The notes: generated by a model not told the origin, from the letters alone. A stretch of DNA of 54,170 nt from Clostridiales bacterium UBA1390 (GCA_002305315.1 DBQQ01000006.1:253492-307661); one strand, 5' to 3'; counted from the stretch's first letter, positions 15,845 through 25,382 are shown. A program made the numbers and translations.

Positions 15845-16894
15845 TCATCGTCCCCTTTCTGACGTATAATAGTGAAAACAACTGCCTTCTGCGGAAACCA
15901 TGCAGGCCCCCTGCGGCGTTGCCGGTGTGCATGCGGTACCAAATAAGGGACACTCCGTCGGCAGGATCTCTCCTAGAAGCACCCTCGCACACTGACAATG
16001 CTGATTCTTTCCCACATCCTCATCCAATCCATCACTGAGAGCATCAAATTCCCGGTATTCCTCTCGAAGCCGTAAACCGGATCCCTCGATTCGCCCTATA
16101 CCGCGCCAGGCCGCCCCACATGGCTCGAATATTTCCTGAACGGCCGACTGCGCCATCGGATTTCCTTCAGGACGCACGACGGATGGATAGAAATTACGTA
16201 GTTCTCCTTTGCCCTGCAGACAGACCAATGCGTAAATGGCCGCCAGAAGCTCCTGCGCGGAAAATCCGGATACGACAAAAGGAATCCCATATTCCTTCGC
16301 GATCTGTTTGTAATCCTGGATGCCAGTCACAGCACACACGTGTCCCGGCGCCAGAAACCCATGTATATCCGGCTCGTGATCACAGATCCATCGGAGCGCA
16401 GCCGGCATCGTTTTCAAGGAAGTCAGGAATTTCAAGTTCTGAAGGCCTTCCTCTTTGGCCCTGCGAATCATGCCTGCATAAATGGGCGCTGTCGTCTCAA
16501 ATCCTACCGCCGCAAAAACAAACTGATGATCGGGCTGCTGCCGCGCCATGGTAAGCATCTGAGAAGGCGCATATACCATGACTGCATGCCCACCCGAGGC
16601 CTTCGCCTCGCTCAGGCTCTCCCGGCTGCCTGGTACTCGGAAGAGATCTCCAAACGAAACCACTGTAGTATTCTCCTGTCTACTGAGCCAGACTAAACGA
16701 TCCACATAGGCAGTGACTGTCACACAGACCGGACATCCCGGCCCTGAAATCATCTGGATCCCGGGAGGCAGCAGATGTCGGATGCCATGCCTCGAAATTT
16801 CGGCCGTCTGCGTCCCGCAAACCTCCATCAATCGAATCGGCGCGCCATCATACTGGGACAGGCGAGAGAGCACATGATCAATGGGCCGGGTCAT
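15845..16894 (-). CDS. hypD: [NiFe] hydrogenase maturation protein HypD
   Basis: A 349-residue iron-sulfur scaffold that, with HypC, assembles Fe(CN)2CO. Family blocks are complete: RLMEVCGTQTAEISRHG, ISGPGCPVCVT (cysteines for Fe and thiol exchange) and FAAVGFETTAP. A C-terminal Cys-rich end (CPLFGTACTPATPQGAC) supports the [4Fe-4S] cluster. The start at 16894 is set by GGAG eight bases upstream and by the MTRPIDHVL N terminus; it overlaps the hypC end by 17 bases. One base separates it from hypE. Confidence 0.97.
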   Translation of the reverse strand: MTRPIDHVLSRLSQYDGAPIRLMEVCGTQTAEISRHGIRHLLPPGIQMISGPGCPVCVTVTAYVDRLVWLSRQENTTVVSFGDLFRVPGSRESLSEAKASGGHAVMVYAPSQMLTMARQQPDHQFVFAAVGFETTAPIYAGMIRRAKEEGLQNLKFLTSLKTMPAALRWICDHEPDIHGFLAPGHVCAVTGIQDYKQIAKEYGIPFVVSGFSAQELLAAIYALVCLQGKGELRNFYPSVVRPEGNPMAQSAVQEIFEPCGAAWRGIGRIEGSGLRLREEYREFDALSDGLDEDVGKNQHCQCARVLLGEILPTECPLFGTACTPATPQGACMVSAEGSCFHYYTSERGR

Positions 16895-17114
16895 AGTTCT
16901 GCTCCAATTCTTGAAGCTCTGTCCATAGCGCTTCCATTTCCTCATTCTCGCTTTCCGATATGACCTGCAGAATATAACCGGCATGTACCAGCACGTGATC
17001 CCCCACTTTCACCTGCACCAAACCAGCCTCTGCCTGGAGACGGTTCCCGCGGATTTCTACCTCAGCCTTCGTTCCATCCACCGAACGAACGATTCCTGTT
17101 ATCGCAACACACAT
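16878..17114 (-). CDS. hypC: [NiFe] hydrogenase maturation chaperone HypC
   Basis: A 78-residue chaperone that carries the Fe(CN)2CO unit from HypD to the hydrogenase large subunit. It starts with MCVAITG; the cysteine after the initiator Met is the essential ligand and fixes the start at 17114. The OB-fold phrase VKVGDHVLVHAGYILQVI is typical. The C-terminal tail is acidic and helical (ESENEEMEALWTELQELEQ). It lies 17 bases after hypF and overlaps hypD. Confidence 0.95.
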   Translation of the reverse strand: MCVAITGIVRSVDGTKAEVEIRGNRLQAEAGLVQVKVGDHVLVHAGYILQVISESENEEMEALWTELQELEQNYDPAH

Positions 17115-17131
17115 ACTCTCTTTTCCTTTCT

Positions 17132-19321
17132 TTACTTTCCCTCTCGCTGTGCCGCAAGCCATGCCTGTCCCAGACAGATCCCACCGTCATTGCAGGGAAC
17201 CTGCTGATTCCAATACACCGCAAATCCTTGTTTTTGCAGACTTCTCACACAGCCCTCCAGCAAAATCCGATTGACAAAAACGCCACCGCTTACGGCCACG
17301 TTATTTTCTCCCGTTACTTTTCGAATCTGCTCGCAAGCCCTGACCGTCATCCAAACGAGATCCTGATGAAACTGCCAGGCCAGACGCGCCGGTTCCACTC
17401 CCTTCCACGTCGCCTCCGCCAGACGCCTGAAATAAGGTACGATTTCGAGGCTGCCATCCGTCCGCATGGTAATCTCTCCCAGATCATACCCGTCGCCATG
17501 ATACCCGCGAGCCGCCGCCTCTAACGCCGTGGGACACTGTCCTTCGTATTGATTATACGTGCAGATTCCCAGCAGTGCGCTGACCGCATCAAACAATCGG
17601 CCCATGCTGCTCGTGGGAACCGTTCCCTGTTCTTTCATAAGAGCCGTCCGAATCAAAGGTTCTTCTACTGGCAGCTCCGCTGCATACAGATAAGACTGCA
17701 GCCCCAGACGGGCTTTCTTGACAGCCGCATTGCCGCCGCAAAATGAAACCGGTTCCAGATATGCCAGCCGTTCCATCTTATCTTCCTGACACCACAGAAA
17801 TTCCCCGCCCCAAATGCTGTGATCGGTTCCATATCCCGTACCATCAAAGGCAATCCCGATGCTATGGCTGAGTCCATGCTCCGCCATGACAGACGCCACA
17901 TGCGCATGATGGTGTTGAAAGGATAGATGTTTCGCATCGGGAAAGAGCCTATGTGCCAGTCTGCCGGTTTCATACCCTGGATGCAGATCTGTGACCACCT
18001 TCTGCGGGTGAATCCCCAGGATCGCCTCCATACGGCGCAGGGTTTCTACGAACAGTTCCTGTACGGATGGATTTTCCATATCCCCCAGATACTGACTAGG
18101 ATACACATGATCTTCCAGCGCCAGGGCAAAACATGCCTTCAGATCTCCCCCCATCGCCAGAACCCCCTCTGGCAGGAATTTCTGACTCAGTATCACTGGC
18201 AGAGGGACATATCCTCGGCTGCGCCGGATCAGAAGCGGTTTCCCGGCACTGATCCGAACCACCGAATCATCCAGCGGCGTCTCGATCGGTCTGTCATGGT
18301 CCAGGATCGGAAGACCCAGAGGCTTTACCATGCTGGTATCCCAGGCAATCGGGTTGGAAGAACGATTCGCACTGGTCACAATCAACGGACCCAACTCCTC
18401 TACGAGCCGATGATGCAACGGAGAATAGGGCAGAAATGCCCCCACATCCGGGCTGCATCCATCCACCTCCTCCGAGAATACTTTTCCCTCAATCAGCACG
18501 ATCGGTCGTGCCGCGGACGTCAAAAGCTCCTCTTCTTCCGAGGACACCGGGACATATTGGCGAATCTGATCCACACCTGCAAACATGACGGCAAAGGGCT
18601 TCTTCTCCCGTCCCTTACATTCTCTCAGTTGCCTGACCACATCCTGTAAATCCGGCTTCACGACAATCTGATATCCCCCGATTCCTTTGATAGCGACCAG
18701 CTTTCCCTCTCGAATGCAGCGAACCGCGTCCTGATAGGCCTCCTCCCCGGTATGCTCTCCCATACAGAGTACGGGGCCACAGTGGGGACATGCGATGGTC
18801 TGCGCATGCTTCCGCCTGGGATCCCGAGCATATTCGGCCTGACACTGCGGACACATCGGAAATGTATCCATAGCCGTGTTTTCCCGATCATAGGGAAGCC
18901 TCTTTAGGATGCTATATCGGGGACCACATGCAGTGCAGCTGATAAAGGCGTGGCGAAACCGACGGTTTCTGGGATCCTTCATCTCTGCAAGACAGACCGG
19001 ACAAGTGGGAAGATCCGGTGAGATCCAGGGGAGCTTCCCATCCCCTGCAGAGGGACTGGGAAGAATACAAAAGTCCTTCCTTCCCTCTGCTATCCCTGGC
19101 AGCTCTCGAATGCCAAGGATCCGGGAACCCTTTGGCGCTTTCATCATAAGATCTTTTCGAAAGGCGGCAATAGCGGATTCTTCTCCCGCCAGGTCTATAC
19201 AAACAGAACTGCCTGTATTACAGACAGTTCCGCACAAATTCCATTCTTGAGCAAGCGCCATGACAAACGGACGGAACCCGACTCCCTGTACAATCCCATA
19301 GACGAGCAGACGCACGGTCAT
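17132..19321 (-). CDS. hypF: Carbamoyltransferase HypF
   Basis: A 729-residue multidomain enzyme that makes carbamoyl-AMP from carbamoyl phosphate and transfers the carbamoyl group to HypE. In order: acylphosphatase-like domain with GIVQGVGFRPFV, zinc-finger region with paired CPVC / CTACGPRYS and CPQC / CPHCGP, YrdC-like domain with KGIGGYQIVV, and the Kae1-like metal domain with HHHAHVASVMAEHG and AFDGTGYGTD. The C terminus carries VAVSGGVFVN. The start at 19321 gives a four-base ATGA overlap with the ferredoxin gene; a longer frame exists but would read through that gene. Length is normal for the family. Confidence 0.97.
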   Translation of the reverse strand: MTVRLLVYGIVQGVGFRPFVMALAQEWNLCGTVCNTGSSVCIDLAGEESAIAAFRKDLMMKAPKGSRILGIRELPGIAEGRKDFCILPSPSAGDGKLPWISPDLPTCPVCLAEMKDPRNRRFRHAFISCTACGPRYSILKRLPYDRENTAMDTFPMCPQCQAEYARDPRRKHAQTIACPHCGPVLCMGEHTGEEAYQDAVRCIREGKLVAIKGIGGYQIVVKPDLQDVVRQLRECKGREKKPFAVMFAGVDQIRQYVPVSSEEEELLTSAARPIVLIEGKVFSEEVDGCSPDVGAFLPYSPLHHRLVEELGPLIVTSANRSSNPIAWDTSMVKPLGLPILDHDRPIETPLDDSVVRISAGKPLLIRRSRGYVPLPVILSQKFLPEGVLAMGGDLKACFALALEDHVYPSQYLGDMENPSVQELFVETLRRMEAILGIHPQKVVTDLHPGYETGRLAHRLFPDAKHLSFQHHHAHVASVMAEHGLSHSIGIAFDGTGYGTDHSIWGGEFLWCQEDKMERLAYLEPVSFCGGNAAVKKARLGLQSYLYAAELPVEEPLIRTALMKEQGTVPTSSMGRLFDAVSALLGICTYNQYEGQCPTALEAAARGYHGDGYDLGEITMRTDGSLEIVPYFRRLAEATWKGVEPARLAWQFHQDLVWMTVRACEQIRKVTGENNVAVSGGVFVNRILLEGCVRSLQKQGFAVYWNQQVPCNDGGICLGQAWLAAQREGK

Positions 19322-19662
19322 GCGGTTTCCTCCGCAGCTTGCGTATATACATCTGTTTTCTTCTGCGGACCAGGCTCCGTATAGGCAGTCTCCATGCGCA
19401 GGCACTTTTTCGGACAACCATCGACGCAGGCACGGCACTGTACGCAGCCAAACCGCTCAATACTCCAACTTTTGGCCGTCCGATTCACATGGATCGCCCC
19501 TGTCGGACAGTTTCTCGCACACATAGAACAGAAGACACAGTTTTCGATCTGGATCTCCACATGTCCCCGTGTGCGCTCCGTCACATGCGCCGGCGCATCC
19601 GGATACTGTACCGTAACCGGTCGGTGGAACAAATTCTTAAAGATCGTTTTCACAAGCTTCAT
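19318..19662 (-). CDS. echF: Ech-type hydrogenase ferredoxin subunit (EchF-like)
   Basis: A 114-residue protein with two [4Fe-4S] motifs, CVFCSMCARNCP and CVQCRACVDGCPKKC, the pattern of the EchF/NuoI-like subunit that passes electrons from soluble ferredoxin to the hydrogenase small subunit. The N-terminal helix KLVKTIFKNLF is typical of membrane-arm docking subunits. The tail after the second cluster is short and polar. The start at 19662 avoids running back into echE, although the two genes are nearly contiguous. The stop overlaps the hypF start (ATGA). Confidence 0.93.
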   Translation of the reverse strand: MKLVKTIFKNLFHRPVTVQYPDAPAHVTERTRGHVEIQIENCVFCSMCARNCPTGAIHVNRTAKSWSIERFGCVQCRACVDGCPKKCLRMETAYTEPGPQKKTDVYTQAAEETA

Positions 19663-19667
19663 CGCTC

Positions 19668-20747
19668 TCACCTCTCTGTACAACTGATACACGGATCAAT
19701 CGTGAGAATCAAAATGGGTACATCGGCCAGCTGACATCCCTTGAGGGTCTGCAGCAATCCCGGCAGATTGGCAAAGGTTGGGGTCCGTACTCGAAATCTC
19801 TCCAGGAATTTTTTCCCGCCTCCACATACATAGTAGAGCGCCTCTCCCCGAGGCTGTTCCACACGCACAAAGGCTTCTCCATTGGGAAATCCCTTAACGG
19901 GCACGGCAATATCTCCTTCCGGGATCTTATCCACTGCCTGCCGGATCAGATCGATCGCCTGGAAAATCTCACCGATTCTCACCTTACAACGCGCATACGA
20001 ATCGCATTCTGTACTCGTCACCGGACGAAAATCCAGATCTTTATAGGCATCATATCCACGCATCCGCATATCAAATTCTATGCCGCTGGCACGCATGAAG
20101 GGCCCCACCGCTCCCAGACCATAAGCCTGTTCCTTAGTGAGGATTCCCACACCGCGCAGTCTCGTATTCACCGCATGATCGTTCAGAAACGCTTCGGTAA
20201 TGCTTTTTACCTGTTCCTCCACCTGATCGAGTTTTGTCAGAAATCCGCGAAGCATACTGTTTTCCATATCTCGGCGCTGTCCGCCGATTTTATTCACGGA
20301 AAAGATGATACGCCCTCCTGTGGATTCCTCGAACATATCCAGGATCGTCTCGCGGATTCTCCAGCTTTGCATGAACAAACTCTCGAATCCAAAGGCATCC
20401 GCCAACAATCCCAGCCACAACAGATGGCTGTGAATTCGCGACATCTCACACCAGATGGTCCGCAGATATTTCGCTCTTGCCGGCAGCTCAATATCCATGA
20501 TCTTTTCTACGGCTTCACAATAGGACATGCCGTGCATAAAACTGCAGATACCGCAGATTCTCTCTGCCACATACACATAGGTCTGAAAATCTCTCTTTTC
20601 TACCAGCTGCTCCAGTCCGCGATGCACAAATCCAATCGATGGAACGGCCTCCACCACCTTCTCATCCTCTAAGACCAGGTCCAAATGAATCGGCTCTGGC
20701 AGCACTGGATGCTGAGGCCCAAAGGGAACAATACTTCTCGTCGACAT
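19668..20747 (-). CDS. echE: Ech-type [NiFe] hydrogenase large subunit (EchE-like)
   Basis: A 359-residue catalytic subunit related to NuoD. Both nickel-iron ligand pairs are present: RICGICSFMH near the N terminus and DPCISC at the C terminus, so this is a true hydrogenase and not a complex I 49-kDa homologue. The protein stops three residues after the last Cys (TER), with no C-terminal extension; consistent with that, I see no maturation protease gene in the operon. N terminus MSTRSIVPFGPQHPVLPEP and SIGFVHRGLEQL match the group 4 family. The start at 20747 is one base after the echD stop. Confidence 0.96.
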   Translation of the reverse strand: MSTRSIVPFGPQHPVLPEPIHLDLVLEDEKVVEAVPSIGFVHRGLEQLVEKRDFQTYVYVAERICGICSFMHGMSYCEAVEKIMDIELPARAKYLRTIWCEMSRIHSHLLWLGLLADAFGFESLFMQSWRIRETILDMFEESTGGRIIFSVNKIGGQRRDMENSMLRGFLTKLDQVEEQVKSITEAFLNDHAVNTRLRGVGILTKEQAYGLGAVGPFMRASGIEFDMRMRGYDAYKDLDFRPVTSTECDSYARCKVRIGEIFQAIDLIRQAVDKIPEGDIAVPVKGFPNGEAFVRVEQPRGEALYYVCGGGKKFLERFRVRTPTFANLPGLLQTLKGCQLADVPILILTIDPCISCTER

Positions 20748-20748
20748 C

Positions 20749-21108
20749 TTATGACTCCTTCTCCTCCGACGGCCGATAGGGCGTCTTCTTATCCAAACGA
20801 TACAGGTTTCCATGATAATCCAGTGAGATCATAGAAATATGGATTCCGAACAGATCCTGCATCTCATTTTCATATAGGAATGCAGGCTCATAGATCGAAC
20901 TGATACTCATGACCTCATCCTCCGGATGTACCAGCATTCGCAGATGGACACAGTCCAGCCCGATGCCAAAAGAATAGGTCAGCTGAAAGTCTTGCCCAAT
21001 CCTGCGATTGACACACATCTGAATGAGACGATATCCGCTGTTTTTAAGCTTCAGAGCTTCCGCAGGAAGTGCCTCAAGCTCGATCTCACGAATCTCCCCA
21101 TCTGTCAT
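20749..21108 (-). CDS. echD: Ech-type hydrogenase subunit D (NuoC-like)
   Basis: A 119-residue small subunit homologous to the 30-kDa (NuoC) subunit of complex I. The recognisable core is SISSIYEPAFLYENEMQDLFGI followed by DYHGNLYRLDKKTPYRP. It bridges large and small subunits and has no cofactor of its own. It overlaps echC by four bases (ATGA) and is followed by echE after one base. Confidence 0.93.
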   Translation of the reverse strand: MTDGEIREIELEALPAEALKLKNSGYRLIQMCVNRRIGQDFQLTYSFGIGLDCVHLRMLVHPEDEVMSISSIYEPAFLYENEMQDLFGIHISMISLDYHGNLYRLDKKTPYRPSEEKES

Positions 21109-21551
21109 TGTCCTTCCTCCTTTTTATCCTCACGCATGGTTTTGCGCTTTTCATCCAATAAAGCGACCGCCTTCACCACGCCGTCGATGATGGCCTCCGG
21201 TCTGGCTGCGCACCCCGGCACATAGATGTCCACCGGCAATACCGTATCCACTCCGCCCAGAATATTATAGCAATCCTTGAAAACACCGCCATTACAGGCA
21301 CAGATTCCTACCGCGACAACCACTTTAGGTGATGGCATCTGCGAATAAATTTGCTCGACTACGGGACGATTCTGCGCATTGATTCCTCCTGTAATCATTA
21401 AAATATCCGCATGCTTTGGATTTCCTGTATTGATGACGCCAAAGCGCTCCACATCAAATCGGGGCATTGTACAAGCCAGCACCTCAATATCACACCCGTT
21501 ACAGCTGGAACCATCATAGTGCAGCATCCACGGGGATTTTGACACTTTCAT
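21105..21551 (-). CDS. echC: Ech-type hydrogenase small subunit (EchC, NuoB-like)
   Basis: A 148-residue subunit holding the proximal [4Fe-4S] cluster. Cysteines in the expected order: GSSCNGCDIEVLAC, GICACNGGVF and YVPGCAARPEAIIDG. AAGGAGG lies 7 bases before the ATG. It takes electrons from EchF and hands them to the NiFe site in EchE. The gap to echB is 13 bases, and it overlaps echD by four bases. Confidence 0.96.
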   Translation of the reverse strand: MKVSKSPWMLHYDGSSCNGCDIEVLACTMPRFDVERFGVINTGNPKHADILMITGGINAQNRPVVEQIYSQMPSPKVVVAVGICACNGGVFKDCYNILGGVDTVLPVDIYVPGCAARPEAIIDGVVKAVALLDEKRKTMREDKKEEGQ

Positions 21552-21564
21552 TCTGATTCCTCCT

Positions 21565-22428
21565 TTATCTGGTCAGTAACTCCATGATCATCAGATTGAT
21601 GCCCCCTGCCACCAGAGTCACAACCCATGTGCTTTTCATCATGACATCCCATTTGACCCGCGGGAACACATTATCTACCAGCACGATGACAAAATACGCG
21701 ATGGCACAGCCTAAAATCGCAAGCAGAATACTCCACCAGGTTCCATTGATGAAAAACAGACCGATAACAGATACTAATAATACATTTTCATACCACTCTG
21801 CTAAAGAAACAATTGCCAGGACATTTCCTGAAAGCTCTGTCGTCAACCCACGCACCATTTCTTGATGCGCATGATGGGAGGTACTCAGATCAAAGGGCGA
21901 TTTCCGAAGTTTGATGACCAGGATAAACACATATCCCACGAAAATTCCGGGTAAATAGACAATGGAAGGCACCGAAGACGTCGCAATCTCTTTTACATTA
22001 AAACTGTTGGTCGCCAGATAAAAACCGATCGCCGCCAAGAGTATCATCGGTTCATAGGCCATATTTTGCAGAAGCTCCCGTTGGGCACCCATGGAACTGT
22101 AAGGAGAATTGGCCGAACAAGACGACATGATAAAGAAGATCTCCGCCAAAGTCAACGCGAAAAAGACTAAGAGAATATCTCCTCCCCAATAGAACAGGAG
22201 TCCTGCAAAGACCACAAAAATGAGGAATCCACAAACTAATACATCCTGTACGTTATTCACTACCACAGATTGTTTGTTGATCAGCTTAAACATGTCATAA
22301 AAGGGCTGTAGAAGCGGCGGCCCCTGTCTGCCCTGCATTCTTGCACACAACACACGATCTGCGCCTTCTAGGAGTCCCCCTATCAGGGGCGCCAGAATAA
22401 AGAAACCAATGGCTAGTATCCAACTCAT
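21565..22428 (-). CDS. echB: Ech-type hydrogenase membrane subunit B (NuoH-like)
   Basis: A 287-residue protein with about eight membrane helices, homologous to NuoH, which links the hydrophilic catalytic module to the ion channel. Family signature EGADRVLCARMQGRQGPPLLQPFYD lies in the first cytoplasmic loop (here split as EGADRVLCARMQ and GRQGPPLLQPFYD). The acidic loop residues and PFDLSTSHHAHQEMVRG are also typical. It overlaps echA by four bases. Confidence 0.95.
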   Translation of the reverse strand: MSWILAIGFFILAPLIGGLLEGADRVLCARMQGRQGPPLLQPFYDMFKLINKQSVVVNNVQDVLVCGFLIFVVFAGLLFYWGGDILLVFFALTLAEIFFIMSSCSANSPYSSMGAQRELLQNMAYEPMILLAAIGFYLATNSFNVKEIATSSVPSIVYLPGIFVGYVFILVIKLRKSPFDLSTSHHAHQEMVRGLTTELSGNVLAIVSLAEWYENVLLVSVIGLFFINGTWWSILLAILGCAIAYFVIVLVDNVFPRVKWDVMMKSTWVVTLVAGGINLMIMELLTR

Positions 22429-24335
22429 AATGTGCCACCCCCAATCACAATCACGAGCAATACGATAATTGTTGCCGCTGATAAGATGATGGACGGTTTC
22501 CAGAGTTTCTTCTCTCCAAACCAGTCTTCCATATACCAGTTTGCCAGATACATCCGTTTTGCCTCTCCCATGGAGTTGACAAAGGAGCGATCATCTCCCG
22601 TATTGGCTCCACCCATATAGGACATCACAATCTTATTCTTCTTGCCCAGAGTTAGGAATCGAACCAGAATCGGCAACAGAATAATCATGAAAATCATCAT
22701 CAGCATGATCAGTACATTGCCGCTGCTGATGACGGACACTGCTGTTGTATGGAACAACTCCTGCAAGAAAGGCTCGATCAGATACGAGGATACCACCGGA
22801 AAGCTTAAACACAGTGCTACCATCATTACACTCAGACAAATCAGCGCAAACCACTCGCTGCCTTTTGTGATATTCTGAATCCGTTCGGAATGATGATGCA
22901 CCGCAACCAGCGATCCCAGCCATTTCGTCCAATAAAATAGTGTTGTCGCACTTCCGAAAATCAGAAAAATAACAAGCAGAATGCTCTGTGTATCCACATA
23001 GGCTTTCAAAGCGGCCCATTTAGAAATCAGCATGCCGAAGGGAGCCAGGAACATGCCGGCGATACCGATGACCAGAATCGCTGTCAAGGACGGCAGCTTT
23101 ACAATCAATCCGTGCATATCCTCTATATTTCGGCTTCCCAAACTATTTTCCACAGCACCTACCGTCAGGAACATCAGCGATTTGGAAACGGCATGGAACA
23201 TCATCAGCAGAATGCCTGCCCAGACCGCCTCATACCTTCCCACACCTGCACAGGCTGTAATCAACCCCAGATTCGAGACCGTAGAATATGCCAGCACTTT
23301 TTTTCCATCACTCTGTGAAATCGCAAGCATTGAGGCAACAAAAAATGTGAAACCACCGATCGTTGTTGTCATCAGTCCCGCCCATGTACTATACATCGCA
23401 GGCGCCAGTCGAATCAACAAATACACACCGGCTTTCACCATCGTAGCCGAATGGAGCAGCGCACTCGTAGGTGTGGGCGCCACCATGGCGCCCAGAAGCC
23501 ATCCGGAGAATGGCAGCTGCGCACTTTTCGTCAGTCCTGCGAATGCTAGGAAGATCACCGGAAATACGACGGCACTTCCCATGTCGATGAGCTGCTGCAG
23601 GTTGACCATACCCAGCTGCGTGACACAGTAATAGATCGCAATCGCGAATCCAAGCCCCCCTAGCAGGTTCATCCACAGCGCTCGGAACGAATTATTGACC
23701 GCTTCCTTCGACTGATTATACCCGATCAGCAGGAAGGAACAAACGCTGGTGATCTCCCAGAAGAAGTACATCCAGATCATGTTATTGGAAAAAATCAAGC
23801 CGAACATCGCACCCATGAAGACAAACAACATGGAGAAAAAGAACGACCGACGATCTTTAAACTCTGCGTGATGCGCCTTAAAGTCTTTCATGTACCCCAT
23901 AGCATACACGCAGATGAGGCATCCGATCAGACCGACGATCAGACACATTACCAGGGTAAGCTTGTCCACATATAGATGCGCAATATGTGACTCCGTCTGT
24001 CCTGTCACTTCCAAATATGTAATCAATCCCGTCTGCAAAATCGAGAGGATCATGCAATAATACTTCCGATGCTTGATACTGAAATATGAAATCAAAATCA
24101 ACAGCGCCCATTCAGCCAATAGCATCAAATTATCCAGGAGATGCGTTTCTACCAGATATTCCTGTGTCTGGTCCATGACCAAACTACTGATGATAAAATA
24201 AATGTCCACTGCCGCGATGATGGCGCAAAAGGTAAACAGCGTGTACTTTCTATATGGTCCGCTCTTGCGCATCAACGCCAGAACTCCTGCACAGATAAAT
24301 GGAAATACAATCAGAAAAAGAACCATTCCCAACAT
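22425..24335 (-). CDS. echA: Ech-type hydrogenase ion-translocating subunit A (NuoL-like)
   Basis: A 636-residue membrane protein of the NuoL/MrpA antiporter family, the proton or sodium pump of the complex. The conserved helix-5 Glu is in FFWEITSVCSFLLIGY; the helix-7 Lys in GLTKSAQLPFSGWLLGAM is followed by APTPTSALLHSATMVKAG. About 14 helices are expected from the hydropathy pattern, with a hydrophilic C-terminal segment before a last helix (IILSAATIIVLLVIVIGGG). It begins one base after hypB. Confidence 0.95.
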   Translation of the reverse strand: MLGMVLFLIVFPFICAGVLALMRKSGPYRKYTLFTFCAIIAAVDIYFIISSLVMDQTQEYLVETHLLDNLMLLAEWALLILISYFSIKHRKYYCMILSILQTGLITYLEVTGQTESHIAHLYVDKLTLVMCLIVGLIGCLICVYAMGYMKDFKAHHAEFKDRRSFFFSMLFVFMGAMFGLIFSNNMIWMYFFWEITSVCSFLLIGYNQSKEAVNNSFRALWMNLLGGLGFAIAIYYCVTQLGMVNLQQLIDMGSAVVFPVIFLAFAGLTKSAQLPFSGWLLGAMVAPTPTSALLHSATMVKAGVYLLIRLAPAMYSTWAGLMTTTIGGFTFFVASMLAISQSDGKKVLAYSTVSNLGLITACAGVGRYEAVWAGILLMMFHAVSKSLMFLTVGAVENSLGSRNIEDMHGLIVKLPSLTAILVIGIAGMFLAPFGMLISKWAALKAYVDTQSILLVIFLIFGSATTLFYWTKWLGSLVAVHHHSERIQNITKGSEWFALICLSVMMVALCLSFPVVSSYLIEPFLQELFHTTAVSVISSGNVLIMLMMIFMIILLPILVRFLTLGKKNKIVMSYMGGANTGDDRSFVNSMGEAKRMYLANWYMEDWFGEKKLWKPSIILSAATIIVLLVIVIGGGTL

Positions 24336-24336
24336 G

Positions 24337-25014
24337 TTATGACTCCTTACGCCACTGATTTACATTCTTACGAAACCACTCTGCCACCCGGTCAAATCCC
24401 TCTCCCGTTCTGGCGGATACCTCCAATATCACAGCCTGCGGATTCAGTGTATGGATTCGTTCTTTGACCGCCTGCATGTCGAACTCAAAATAATCCAAAC
24501 AATCGATTTTATTGATAAGCACCAAATCTACCACCGAGAACATCAGCGGATACTTCAGCGGCTTGTCATCTCCCTCTGGAATACTCAGAATCATGGCATT
24601 TTTCGAGGCTCCCGTATCAAACTCAGCAGGGCAAACCAGATTCCCCACATTCTCCAGGATGACCAGATCCAGACGTTCTGTATCCAGTTGATGGATTCCC
24701 TGTTCCGTCATGGCCGCATCTAAATGGCACATACCGCCAGTATGAAGCTGTATCGCTTCGACACCGCTCTGCGCGACTTTTTCCGCATCCACAGAGGAAT
24801 CGATATCTGCCTCCATCACCCCAATTTGCATTTCTGCTTTCAGATGCTCCAGAATACGCAGGATACAACTGGTCTTTCCTGCGCCGGGGGAAGACATTAA
24901 ATTGAGTAAAAATGTCTTCTCCTTCCGCAGCTTCTGCCGCAGTTTTTCTGCTTCCTGATCGTTGTTTTCCAGGACGCTTTTCTGAATCTCAATGACTTTC
25001 ACCTGATCCATCAT
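24337..25014 (-). CDS. hypB: Hydrogenase nickel incorporation GTPase HypB
   Basis: A 225-residue SIMIBI GTPase that drives nickel insertion together with HypA. Walker A SSPGAGKTS, metal and switch residues in VMEADIDSSVDAEKV, the HTGGMCHLDA metal-site segment (Cys and His), ENVGNLVCPAEFDTG and the base motif NKIDC are all present. There is no N-terminal poly-His or CxxCGC extension, so it is a minimal form. Three in-frame ATGs lie close together after AGAGG; 25014 gives a sensible 6-base spacing, with 25011 and 25020 as alternatives. It overlaps the hypA end by 26 bases. Confidence 0.95.
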   Translation of the reverse strand: MMDQVKVIEIQKSVLENNDQEAEKLRQKLRKEKTFLLNLMSSPGAGKTSCILRILEHLKAEMQIGVMEADIDSSVDAEKVAQSGVEAIQLHTGGMCHLDAAMTEQGIHQLDTERLDLVILENVGNLVCPAEFDTGASKNAMILSIPEGDDKPLKYPLMFSVVDLVLINKIDCLDYFEFDMQAVKERIHTLNPQAVILEVSARTGEGFDRVAEWFRKNVNQWRKES

Positions 25015-25366
25015 TTTCATCCTCTTTTCTAATCTCAATCGATTGAATTTTGAACTCCCGGCCACTGACAATCTGAGCCGCTTCACTTCCGCATGCGGGA
25101 CAGCGAAATCCTTCTTTTCTCCACTCATATACAGTATCGCAATCCCGACAGCGTACACAGACAGGCTGCCTCCGAATCGACAGCTCTGCTCCCTCCAGCA
25201 TAGTACCTTCGGTCACATCCGGAAACAGGAATTCCACATATTCCGGCACCACAGCGCTCATCTCGCCGATTTCCAGAGAAATTCCCGTGATCCGCTCCGC
25301 ATGCTGCTGTTTCGCATACTGTTCTGCCATCTCGACCATGCTCATCAGAATCGACATCTCATGCAT
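24989..25366 (-). CDS. hypA: Hydrogenase nickel chaperone HypA
   Basis: A 125-residue nickel chaperone. The N terminus MHEMSILMSMVE carries the nickel-binding His2-Glu3. The zinc site is formed by two CxxC pairs, CVRCRDC and CPACG. It is the first gene of the hyp/ech operon. The ribosome site AAGGAG lies directly after the truncated second hairpin of repeat copy D, so its translation may depend on how that leader folds. Confidence 0.95.
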   Translation of the reverse strand: MHEMSILMSMVEMAEQYAKQQHAERITGISLEIGEMSAVVPEYVEFLFPDVTEGTMLEGAELSIRRQPVCVRCRDCDTVYEWRKEGFRCPACGSEAAQIVSGREFKIQSIEIRKEDENDGSGESH

Positions 25367-25382
25367 AGGAATTTCTCCTTTT

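Noticed and set aside
19668..21551. Possibility that the ech genes are a complex I fragment and not a hydrogenase
   Set aside because: EchE keeps both CxxC nickel ligand pairs and the operon contains all six Hyp maturation genes.
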